64,000 bases of DNA, from positions 3,971,001 to 4,035,000 of the forward strand of contig CM034409.1 in the NCBI GenBank assembly GCA_019925095.2, given 5' to 3'. The stretch's first letter is position 1; each line of letters opens with the position of its first letter. This document shows positions 56,228 to 64,000 of this stretch, one piece after another. The translations under genes were made by a program, and so were the position numbers. The notes under the pieces are model-generated. The model ran no database searches, was not told the DNA's origin, and saw nothing but the letters and a program-made list of their open reading frames with translations. Source of the stretch: Dendrolimus kikuchii. Its lineage: Eukaryota > Arthropoda > Insecta > Lepidoptera > Lasiocampidae.

Positions 56228-56946
56228 AGGTAAGGAAGGAAGGAATGCAAGGATAATGGTCGATGATATTATGCTGCAGCAAGTGAATGAGTTTGTATAT
56301 CTTGGATGTGCTTTTAGCAGGGATGGAAGGTACACCGCTGATATAGAAAGAAGAGTGAATTTGGGGAATAGTTTAAATGGAGCGTTAGGTAAACTTCTAG
56401 GCGCTAAGAACCTCAGCCAGAAGGCCCAGCTCGCCGTACACAACGCGGTGCTGGTACCTACGCTCGCGTATGGAAGCGAGAGTTGGGTATGGAAGAAAGA
56501 GCATGAAAGTAGAGTAAACGCGGTCGAGATGCGAGCACTGCGCAAAATCTGCGGAGTGACGCTCGCGTTCGTAATACCGAAGTAAGAAAGAGAGTTGGTC
56601 TGAAAGAGAGTGTCGGGGTGAAGGTAAGGAAAGGAATGCTCCGGTGGTTCGGGCATGTGGAAAGAATGCATGATGAAAGAATGACTAAACAGATATACAA
56701 TGCAAAAGTGGATGGATGCAGAAATCGTGGAAGGCCACGACACACCTTCCATGATCAAATTGATCGTGTACTAGTAGAAGGTGATGTCAGGAGCCTTAAG
56801 AACAGACGAGCTTGCATGACAAGAGTTATGAATGTCAAAGAGGCAAGTGTGGTGTGTAAGAATAAGCCTAAATGGCACTCTGTTGTTCGTGCCTACCCCG
56901 CAAGGGAACTGGCGTGAAGTTATGTATGTATGTATGTATGTATGTA
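56228..56946 (+). pseudogene. RTE-like LINE fragment nested in BEL element
   Basis: Longest copy of the (TATG)n family. First frame (56256-56585): VNEFVYLGCAFSRDGRYTAD, LAVHNAVLVPTLAYGSESWV, VEMRALRKICGVT, the post-catalytic reverse transcriptase region. A frameshift near 56565 moves it to a second frame: [39 protein letters not shown], stop, then (TATG)n. Five bases, attag, occur at both edges (56222-56226, 56947-56951), but the insertion also coincides with loss of BEL sequence. Confidence 0.85.
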
Positions 56947-56947
56947 A

Positions 56948-59900
56948 TTAGTTACATGCAGGCAACAAATAGGTTTAGACGTTTTGTACGATAAAATTGT
57001 TGCAAATTTACAAATTTTAGAAACACTAGGTATTATTCAGAATAAATATGAATGTATCTTGTTACCTTTAATAGAATCAGCGTTACCAGAGAGCGTCTTA
57101 TTGTCATGGAGTAAAGTACCACGTGGGGTAGGGGTACAAAAGCTTAATAGTTTATTAGATTATTTACAGACAGAAGTGGAAGCAGAAAGACGCGTGAAGT
57201 TGGCAAGTGACTTTCTAGATAGCTGCTCATCCAAGGAGCCTACTGCTACATGTCTAACATCTAAGCAGCTGATAGATAAGACTAGTGGGAGTCTGTCTAG
57301 CACGAAACAAGGTAAGGTTGTATGCTATTTTTGTGATAAACCACATAGTGCTTTTCAATGTAGTAAGTCTGGAGATTTAGGTTTAGAAGAAAAGAAACAG
57401 GCAATTAAAGTGAAAGGTGGTTGTTATGTTTGCTTAAAACGAGGGCATATTGCCAAAAACTGTAAGTCATATGTTAAGTGTTTGTCTTGTGGTAAAAGGC
57501 ATCCCATAATTTTATGTCCTATGTTACATGACCAAATCCATAAGCTAAAGAATAAAGACAAACCATCCGGTTTGATAGAAGAAGTCTCCACCAATTTTTC
57601 CTATAATAAGACGACGACTTTTCTACAAACTTTGATTGTAAAAATATCAGGGAACAATAATGAAATTAAAGTTCGAGCTTTACTTGATTCTGGTTCACAG
57701 CGAACATACATAAAAAAGAAAGTAGCTGAAGAACTTGGACTACCTGTAATACGACAGGAAAAATTAGGACACACACTTTTTGGTGGTGTAATAAAGAGTT
57801 CGAAGACGTATAGGGTATTTGAATTCAAAGTAAGTAATACTGCTAACAATTACTCTGTAATAATGACGGGCATAGAGCAAGAAATACTTTGTGGTGATTT
57901 ACCAAAAATATGTAATTTGGCATTGATACAAAGACTCCAAAAGAACAATATCTATTTAAATGATACGGATAAAGAATATACGGATATAAAAGATATAGAT
58001 ATACTTATAGGATCAGATTACTTAGGTTCAATTTTAGACAACGTCATTGTTCACATAACAGATAACCTTATAGCAGTTAAAACAAAATTAGGGTGGACTT
58101 TGCAAGGACCTATGGAGATGAGTTATGGAGTATATAATAATGTAATCAATTCAAATTTAATCACAACATTACCACATGTAGAAAATGAAATAGAATTTTT
58201 ATGGAATTTAGAATCATTAGGTATTAAAGATCCATATAATAATGAAATATCTAATATTCCGCTCGACATTGCAGTTAATGAAGAAGGTCGTTATGAAGTG
58301 AATCTCATATGGAAAGATAGTCCACAACTAGGAAACAACTACGACCAAGCGAAGAAAAGATTATGGTCAACTACAAAGAAGTTGGAGAAAATGAAGATGC
58401 TGGAAGGATATCATAATGTATTCAAAGACTGGGAAAAAGAAGGTATTATAACAGAAGTACACAATGATAATACGGATGATGGTCATTATATGCCACACCA
58501 TGCAGTAATTAAGTTAGAAAGTACTACTACTGAAATTAGACCGGTTTTTGACGCTTCATGTAAAGATGAAAATCACAGATCATTAAATTCATGCATAGAG
58601 AAGGGAGGTAACCTAATAGAGCTCATTCCAAAGCTATTGATGTTATTCAGAGTTGGAAAGTATGGTGTCATATCAGATATTAGGAAAGCATTTCTTCAGA
58701 TATCGATTTCACCAGAAGATCGTAAATATCTTAAACTGTTATGGTGGAAAAATCCTGAGGAGAAAAATGATATAGTAACTTATCAACATGCACGTGTGCC
58801 TTTTGGTGTTACGTGTAGTCCGTATCTTTTAGCCGCTACTATAAAATATCATTTAGAGAAGTATACTAATTTATATACTAAAACTGCGAAAAGATTGAAA
58901 GAATCATTTTATGTTGATAACTGTGTTACAAGTTTGGATTCAGAAGAAGAAGTGAACGAGTTTATAAAAGAATCAATCGATCTAATGGAACAAGGAAAAT
59001 TTGACTTAAGAGGTTGGATGACAAACTTAGTAAATAAAAATGAGGAAACGAATACAGTATCAGTGTTAGGATTACAATGGGAAAAAAACACGGATGAGTT
59101 GCGATGCAATTTAAAACTGAAAACTGTAGTGAATAAAATTACCAAGAGAGTTTTGTTGTCAATCACACAACAAATTTTTGACCCGATAGATTTTTTGTGT
59201 CCGACCACACTAGTACCAAAGTTAATTATACAGAAAGTATGGTCATTAAGTACTGGATGGGATGAAGAAATACCTAAACACTTAGAGACAGAATATAAAG
59301 AGTGGCTGAATACTGTTAGCCATATTGAAAAGTGTAAGATTGCACGGCGTATCTCAGACTTTCCGTTGTACGAATTTAACACTACGGTTCATGTTTTTTG
59401 TGATGCGAGTAAAGAAGCTTACGCTGGGTGTGTTTTTATACGTACAGAATACAAAGGTACAGTTAAAGTCCAATTAATCTTAGCGAAAAGCAGAGTTGCG
59501 CCTATTAAAAGGCAAATGTCTTTGCCTCGTTTAGAACTAATGGGGGCTCTTATAGCTTCTAGATTATACCATGAGGTTAATACATCGGGATTCCTGGCAA
59601 CTTGCAGGGAATATAGTGTATACTGTTGGACTGATTCAGCTGTAGTATTAGCATGGGTACAAAGACAACATACCTGGAAAGCATTTGTGACAAATAGAGT
59701 AAAAGAAATATGTAGTAATACAAAAAGGAGTGATTGGTTTCATTTACCTGGAAAGTATAATCCTGCTGATTTATGTTCACGAGGTTGCAATGCAAAGACA
59801 CTACTAGAAACACAATGGTGGACAGGTCCACAATGGTTATACGATGAAAAAGAAAAATGGCCTAGATCTACTATTGATTACACAGGAAACGAAGAAGAAA

Positions 59901-61483
59901 TTATAAACAGTGAGCAAAAGAAGAACATATTAGTTACTGTAGAGATATGTACAGAAGTTTTTAGCAACAGGCTTTTGTATTTTAACCAATATAGTAAGAT
60001 AGTAAGATTAGTAGCTAGACTACGAAGAATAAGTATTAGAATCAAAAGAATGTATAATACAGATACGGAATGCATTGGATTTGAAGAATATAAAAGTGCT
60101 GAAAAAACTCTAATCAAGCTAATACAAAGAGAAAGTTTGATAGATGAAGTTACTACGAGGAAAAAGCGTATTATAATAAAAGAAGAAGGAATATGCAAAG
60201 TTAAAACAAGGTTAGATCTTAGCAATGAAGATAGAGATTTTATATATCCAATATTACTTCAAGGAAAACATGAAATAGTGCAGAGGATGGTCGAAGAGAA
60301 GCATCGAAAAATGAATCATGCTGGAACGCAAGCTTTACTAGCAGATTTAAGAAATAATTATTGGATTTTAGGAATTAGAAAATTAGTGAAGGCTATCGTT
60401 TCAAGATGTATAATATGTAAGAGATACAAAGCGAAACATTACGTTGTTCCAGAACCGCCTCTGCCTGCTGATCGCATTAAAAATACGGCTCCATTCGAAG
60501 TCACTGGAATTGATCTGGCCGGGCCCTTATTTCTAAGGAGTAATCAGAAAAGTTGGATAGTTTTGTTCACTTGTGCTGTTTACAGAGCGGTACATTTAGA
60601 ACTTACAGAATCTCTCTCTACAAATAGTTTTTTGATGGCTTTAAGAAGATTTATTGCGAGGCGAGGGAGACCAAGAATCATTTACACCGATAATGGTACG
60701 AACTTCGTAGGCGCTGCCAATTTGCTTAAAGAATTAGACTGGCAAACTATCGAAGAGACTACAAATATCGACAGAATCCAATGGAAGTTCTCAGTACCAA
60801 CCGCTCCTTGGTGGGGAGGATGGTGGGAACGATTGATAAGAGTAGTTAAAGAAATGCTTCGTAGGATCTTAGGAAAATCATCAGTCGACTGGATAGAACT
60901 TTCAACTATTTTATGTGATTGTGAAGTCGTTATAAACAGTAGACCGCTTACATATGTAGAAATGGGAGATGTAAGACCTCTTACACCCATATTATTTCTA
61001 CAGGGAAATCCAACAAGCGACACACCAGATTTCGATAAAATCGATAAAGAAAATTTGCATATACGATATAAACATTTACAAACGCTACGAGAAGATTTTA
61101 GAAAAAGATTTAAGAACGAGTATTTGTCATTGCTTATTAGCAAAGGGAAGGAGATTAAAAACGAACCAAAGGTAGGAGAACTAGTCCTTATTAAAACAGA
61201 AAAGAGTAGGTTACATTGGCCAGTCGGAGTAATTACGGAAATCTACATAGGACGAGACGGTTTCTCACGTGTAGCAAGAGTCCGAACTGGATCAGGTGAA
61301 AAGGTAAGGCCTTATCAAAGATTATATCCTCTGGAGCTCTCTACGGTATCTCAAGATTGGCTGAATAACATCCCGATTCCCAGGGACGAACCTTCAGGTA
61401 AAGATCAGTGTATGCCTATCCCTTTAGCTACGTCTACTAGGTTTGGTAGGCAAATTAAACTTCCAATTCGTTTTATGGAATGA
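56948..61483 (+). CDS. BEL/Pao gag-pol polyprotein, N-terminally truncated
   Basis: The frame is open from 56948; counting residues from 56984 (TTG) gives 1499 to TGA at 61481. In order: Gag segment (1-100); three CCHC zinc knuckles (C114-C126, C147-C160, C166-C178); aspartic protease DSG at 235-237; Pao-type reverse transcriptase about 450-760 with D565 and YVDN at 643-646; RNase H with D807, E851, D884, D929; integrase zinc finger H1107, H1112, C1142, C1145; catalytic D1177, D1236, E1282; C-terminal integrase-associated domain about 1395-1450. Such proteins drive reverse transcription and integration. The missing Gag N-terminus, lost 5' LTR and primer site, and the Asn in the polymerase motif argue that this copy is not mobile by itself. 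No stops or frameshifts in the remaining frame, so it is young. Confidence 0.95.
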   Translation, partial: LVTCRQQIGLDVLYDKIVANLQILETLGIIQNKYECILLPLIESALPESVLLSWSKVPRGVGVQKLNSLLDYLQTEVEAERRVKLASDFLDSCSSKEPTATCLTSKQLIDKTSGSLSSTKQGKVVCYFCDKPHSAFQCSKSGDLGLEEKKQAIKVKGGCYVCLKRGHIAKNCKSYVKCLSCGKRHPIILCPMLHDQIHKLKNKDKPSGLIEEVSTNFSYNKTTTFLQTLIVKISGNNNEIKVRALLDSGSQRTYIKKKVAEELGLPVIRQEKLGHTLFGGVIKSSKTYRVFEFKVSNTANNYSVIMTGIEQEILCGDLPKICNLALIQRLQKNNIYLNDTDKEYTDIKDIDILIGSDYLGSILDNVIVHITDNLIAVKTKLGWTLQGPMEMSYGVYNNVINSNLITTLPHVENEIEFLWNLESLGIKDPYNNEISNIPLDIAVNEEGRYEVNLIWKDSPQLGNNYDQAKKRLWSTTKKLEKMKMLEGYHNVFKDWEKEGIITEVHNDNTDDGHYMPHHAVIKLESTTTEIRPVFDASCKDENHRSLNSCIEKGGNLIELIPKLLMLFRVGKYGVISDIRKAFLQISISPEDRKYLKLLWWKNPEEKNDIVTYQHARVPFGVTCSPYLLAATIKYHLEKYTNLYTKTAKRLKESFYVDNCVTSLDSEEEVNEFIKESIDLMEQGKFDLRGWMTNLVNKNEETNTVSVLGLQWEKNTDELRCNLKLKTVVNKITKRVLLSITQQIFDPIDFLCPTTLVPKLIIQKVWSLSTGWDEEIPKHLETEYKEWLNTVSHIEKCKIARRISDFPLYEFNTTVHVFCDASKEAYAGCVFIRTEYKGTVKVQLILAKSRVAPIKRQMSLPRLELMGALIASRLYHEVNTSGFLATCREYSVYCWTDSAVVLAWVQRQHTWKAFVTNRVKEICSNTKRSDWFHLPGKYNPADLCSRGCNAKTLLETQWWTGPQWLYDEKEKWPRSTIDYTGNEEEIINSEQKKNILVTVEICTEVFSNRLLYFNQYSKIVRLVARLRRISIRIKRMYNTDTECIGFEEYKSAEKTLIKLIQRESLIDEVTTRKKRIIIKEEGICKVKTRLDLSNEDRDFIYPILLQGKHEIVQRMVEEKHRKMNHAGTQALLADLRNNYWILGIRKLVKAIVSRCIICKRYKAKHYVVPEPPLPADRIKNTAPFEVTGIDLAGPLFLRSNQKSWIVLFTCAVYRAVHLELTESLSTNSFLMALRRFIARRGRPRIIYTDNGTNFVGAANLLKELDWQTIEETTNIDRIQWKFSVPTAPWWGGWWERLIRVVKEMLRRILGKSSVDWIELSTILCDCEVVINSRPLTYVEMGDVRPLTPILFLQGNPTSDTPDFDKIDKENLHIRYKHLQTLREDFRKRFKNEYLSLLISKGKEIKNEPKVGELVLIKTEKSRLHWPVGVITEIYIGRDGFSRVARVRTGSGEKVRPYQRLYPLELSTVSQDWLNNIPIPRDEPSGKDQCMPIPLATSTRFGRQIKLPIRFME

Positions 61484-61645
61484 TTTTATTTCTTGTGTTG
61501 AGTACGACGCTCTCTGGGTGCAATAATTTTGTTTTGCTATGTGCATAGATTTGAGTTTAAATTGTTTTTATTGTACTGACTTCAATGTAATATTTTGAGA
61601 ATGTTATGTGTTTACTTGTGCTCTATAATCCGCCCCCGGGAGGAA

Positions 61646-61794
61646 TGTTACGGACTCTTTTATTGTAAGTGACATATTAAGAGAAAAATATAGATGTCAA
61701 TTTATTAGATCCAAATAAATGTCTGTTATATGAAGACGTGCTTCTTATTTATTTAATAGATAAATTATTAGAAAGCGCGAATAATACCCCAACA
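61646..61794 (+). repeat. 3' LTR of BEL element
   Basis: 149 bp, TGTTACGG...CCCCAACA, with aaataaatg near 61713 as a possible polyadenylation signal. Confidence 0.9.
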
Positions 61795-61799
61795 GGATC

Positions 61800-62189
61800 C
61801 TATTTGACAGCAAGCGTACAAATATGATCATATTATCTGTCTAACATCAAAAATGGCGTCAAAATGCTTATCTTGTAAGACTGGAAATTCTTGTAAGACT
61901 TTTTTTCTTCCAATCTATGTTCTTGGAGTGAGGAATTATGGACCCTTTTCTCTGATCACCTTGCTACCTATGATCTAACCCTACGTCTTTTATTTTTTGT
62001 TTTTTTCTTGATCGTTTTTACCTCCTTATTAATGTAATTAATAAAATTGCACCCGTAGTAACGCAAAACACGGCTAAATCATTATCCAACTCGATAGTAT
62101 CTCATCAATAGTCTATGATCTTGATAAAATATGACCGTAACTGTAATATGTAAAAATTAAAAAAAGCACCATATAAATATTTATGTCCA
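61800..62189. other. Intergenic or intronic DNA
   Basis: No exon recognised with confidence. Confidence 0.4.
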
Positions 62190-62326
62190 TTATCGTATGT
62201 TCATCCTCGGCATCGAAAATGTATATATACAAAGTTTTGGCCAAATCGGTCCAGTAGTTTTTCCGTGAAGCGTAACAGACAAACAGACAGAGTTACTTCC
62301 GCATTTATAATATTAATAGGTAGGGA
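62190..62326 (-). mobile_element. Helitron 5' portion
   Basis: Minus: TCCCTACCTATTAATATTAT aaatgcggaagtaactctgt ... tactggaccgatttggcc. The 3' part is missing. Confidence 0.6.
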
Positions 62327-62337
62327 TTAGTCCAATA

Positions 62338-62400
62338 TGGCGTTATGAGTTATGACAACAACTCCGTTGATTCCGCGTCAGTTGAAGACCTACAATTTAG
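62338..62400 (+). repeat. SINE family C fragment, diverged
   Basis: gttatgacaacaactccgtt gattccgcgtcagttgaaga cctaca parallels tttcacaagaactccgttga atggcgttagttgtagccta in 50698-51014. Confidence 0.45.
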
Positions 62401-62434
62401 CGAAATTATATTGAAAACATATACATCACACAAG

Positions 62435-62538
62435 TTTGGATTGACAAAGTGGATATTCCGGCAGTGGTAAGAGAAAGAGTAAGAAGCATTGTAGTAGACT
62501 TTGGTCTGACTATCTCAGGAGCCAAAGGAATCACATAA
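62435..62538 (+). CDS. Possible terminal exon of plus-strand gene
   Basis: Acceptor catcacacaag, then two bases that complete a codon with the single base left by the exon at 55901, and WIDKVDIPAVVRERV, RSIVVDFGLTISGAKGIT, TAA at 62536. Joined directly, this gives a 45-residue protein of no known family. It borders a family C fragment and a LINE tail, so it may instead be repeat-derived. A second reading of the region uses donor CAGTG|GTAAGAG at 62466. AATAAA follows at about 62709. Confidence 0.3.
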
Positions 62539-62609
62539 TTAAAAAAACATAGGTATTTTATATTATAAAGTAATAGTACCATCATTTTGGTGATCATAAA
62601 TGTACTGTT

Positions 62610-62655
62610 CGTGCCTACCCCGCAAGGGAACCGGCGTGAAGTTATATATGTATGT
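62610..62655 (+). mobile_element. (TATG)n-tailed LINE, 46-bp insertion
   Basis: Only cgtgcctaccccgcaaggga accggcgtgaag and the tail. Flanked by a 14-bp duplication, ataaatgtactgtt, at 62596-62609 and 62656-62669. Confidence 0.85.
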
Positions 62656-62805
62656 ATAAATGTACTGTTGCTATGTGCTAAGTTCCTTTGCCTGTCATTG
62701 GGGCGAATTAAATAAAACGACAAAACATCAGTCAAAAGTCAAAACATAACCTCCAAGAGTTTCCAAGTTGAGGAATTTGAAGAATAGAATATTGCTTTTT
62801 AAAAT

Positions 62806-62932
62806 ATGAATTCTGTTGCCGTATGGAGGATTTTGACCCAAGTGAAGCATATTTTAAATATTCCATCATATAAGATTCATACAGATGCCATAAATTTTGC
62901 TGTTTCTAAGAAGACTACTAGCGCAGCCGGAG
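62806..62932 (+). CDS. First coding exon of a mitochondrial-type protein, possibly mRpL27
   Basis: ATG at 62806 with an in-frame stop two codons upstream fixes the start. Encodes 42 residues (MNSVAVWRILTQVKHILN, IPSYKIHTDAINF, AVSKKTTSAAG) and one further base before donor G|GTGGGT. The first 30 residues are basic, hydrophobic and free of acidic residues until Asp27, as in mitochondrial presequences. SKKT straight after a presequence is typical of mitochondrial ribosomal protein bL27, but the conserved core would be in exons beyond the window, so identity is a guess. A preceding AATAAA at about 62709 would end an upstream transcript. Confidence 0.45.
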
Positions 62933-63139
62933 GTGGGTTTAAACAATTTACTTTTTAATTATGAAATCTGTAATTTGTGCAATAGCTGCCTAGTCCTTTT
63001 ACACATTTTTTAGTTAGTAACAAATGCTTCTGAAAAAGTTTAAAGCTTAGCTTTGTGGCCATTGAATTTTAAGTAGTGGAGGGCAGAGCAGGGTATTACT
63101 TTTTCCTTCTGCAACCTCTATTCTGGGAAACATGTAGTT
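62933..63139 (+). other. Start of the following intron
   Basis: AT-rich, no feature recognised. Confidence 0.4.
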
Positions 63140-63966
63140 CTTGAGATATAGATGGCTACCACTCCTGTTCTATGCTGCCATAACAACCTTGAATTGTTTT
63201 CCGGCATTAGTGGCCAGGTCCCAGTCCCCTTTGGTGTTACAAATATCCATAGGCACCGCTTACCATCAGGTGAGCCGTGTACCCGTCTGCCGATGAATTC
63301 AATAAAAACAACCACGTCATCGCCTGTAGGGTCAGTAAGCCTGAGCTCATCCTCTCAGCACTTGCCCTGTCTTCCCCTACTCCTTTTACCGACCCTTCGG
63401 TACCGGTAGGTCTAGCTGGCTCCACTTTGGGTACTTGCTTCTGAGCATGTCGGCATGTCCATTTTTGAGAATCAATTCTCAAGAGTATTTTCTATTAGGT
63501 AGGCCATCAGCTTGTTTTCCAGCTTTGCAGTAAAAAAGTATTTCTCTGTGTATTGTATCTCACATACATACATACATACATACATAACTTCACGCCAGTT
63601 CCCTTGCGGGGTAGACACGAACAACAGAGCGCCATTTAGGCTTATTCTTACACACCTCACTTGCTTCTTTGACATTCATAACTCTTGTCATGCACGCTCG
63701 TCTGTTCTATGACCACTGTATCTCACAGTGGTCATATAATATTCTATACATGTTTTACAATGTTATCAAAGAAAATAGTCTAGGGACATCATAAAGAGAC
63801 TGACTGTTAAATCATATAAACCTCTATACGTTTGTGGCTATTGGTTTTATCATCTCAAATTTAAATGCCATTTTGAGTACTTTAAAATTTCTTATGATGT
63901 AAATATTTATAACTAATTATTATGAAAGGATCAATAAACAACCTATGTGCATTATAATTTACTAGC
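63140..63966 (-). repeat. Inverted duplication, right copy
   Basis: Reverse match to 52245-53360, including the SINE A subfamily copy (63145-63312), the gagctcatcctctcagcact segment and the agctgctg end near 63966. It lacks the Helitron but carries a LINE (63565-63708). Confidence 0.8.
63565..63708 (-). mobile_element. (TATG)n-tailed LINE, 5'-truncated
   Basis: Minus sense. tgtatctca occurs on both sides (about 63553-63561 and 63717-63725). The extra atgaccactg at its 5' junction is the inverse of the cagtggtcat just outside, a fold-back filler. Confidence 0.8.
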
Positions 63967-64000
63967 TGCTGCTTGGGTTGGGATATCAATACACAGTACA

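Larger units (their letters stand above)
56164..61794 (+). mobile_element. BEL/Pao LTR retrotransposon, 5' part replaced
   Basis: 3' LTR 61646-61794 starts TGTTACGG and ends CCCCAACA. The first 63 or so bases of the 5' LTR (56164-56226) are identical to it; the rest of that LTR, the primer-binding site and the first part of gag are missing, with a LINE in their place (56228-56946). A 5-bp duplication, ggatc, lies at 56159-56163 and 61795-61799, so the outer ends are the original insertion. A purine-rich tract (gggaggaa) precedes the 3' LTR. The element is in the intron after 55934. Confidence 0.9.

Noticed and set aside
56195..56758. 187-codon minus-strand frame
   Set aside because: Antisense to the nested LINE, whose plus-strand frames carry recognisable polymerase motifs.
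58909..61143. Several minus-strand frames of 84-157 codons
   Set aside because: All antisense to the BEL gag-pol frame.
1..64000. CRISPR arrays, operons, rRNA genes
   Set aside because: No regularly spaced repeats with unique spacers, no ribosome-binding-site-led gene clusters and no rRNA sequence; the window is insect nuclear DNA.

Overview
The window is nuclear DNA from an insect, almost certainly a moth or butterfly. It is AT-rich, has short exons in very long introns, and is packed with repeats typical of Lepidoptera: non-autonomous Helitrons (A|TC ... CTAG|T ends), a SINE carrying the gcctatggacat motif, tRNA-derived SINEs, and 5'-truncated LINEs ending in (TATG)n. There are no rRNA genes, functional tRNA genes, CRISPR arrays or prokaryotic operons.

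Host genes. A minus-strand gene can be assembled from six short exons between 55467 (start) and 11622 (stop). All five splice junctions agree in phase. It encodes a predicted 306-residue single-pass membrane protein with a proline-rich tail that includes seven GGAPYPT heptads. A separate ATG exon at 16246-16114 encodes a different membrane segment and joins the same tail in frame, which suggests a second promoter and a 147-residue isoform. At 55771-55901 the upstream end of this gene faces a plus-strand ATG exon, so a shared divergent promoter is likely. At the right edge another plus-strand gene starts at 62806 with a mitochondrial-type presequence; it may be mRpL27, but this is tentative.

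Mobile DNA, left to right. 0-12 kb holds LINE and Helitron debris, a nested hAT-like element (2398-3538), SINEs and MITEs. 12-21 kb contains gene exons, Helitrons with a 118-bp tandem repeat, SINEs, fold-back hairpins and MITEs. 21.9-25.2 kb is a 3.3-kb Tc1/mariner-like element with TIRs of about 285 bp and no transposase. 30.8-31.6 kb is a hAT-like element carrying an RTE fragment. 31.8-32.6 kb is a Helitron with an expanded 9-bp minisatellite. 33-50 kb is SINEs, MITEs and Helitrons around exons 2-4. 50.65-51.46 kb is a hAT-like element with two later insertions. 52.2-53.4 kb and 63.1-64.0 kb form an inverted duplication. 56.16-61.80 kb is a BEL/Pao retrotransposon whose 5' part was replaced by a LINE but which keeps a 1499-codon open gag-pol frame.

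The three host loci appear independent, and the transposons lie in their introns and flanks. No new defence or biosynthetic system was found. The most notable points are the proline-rich membrane protein with two alternative membrane starts, the inverted duplication with filled and empty insertion sites, and the Helitron-borne 9-bp minisatellite.
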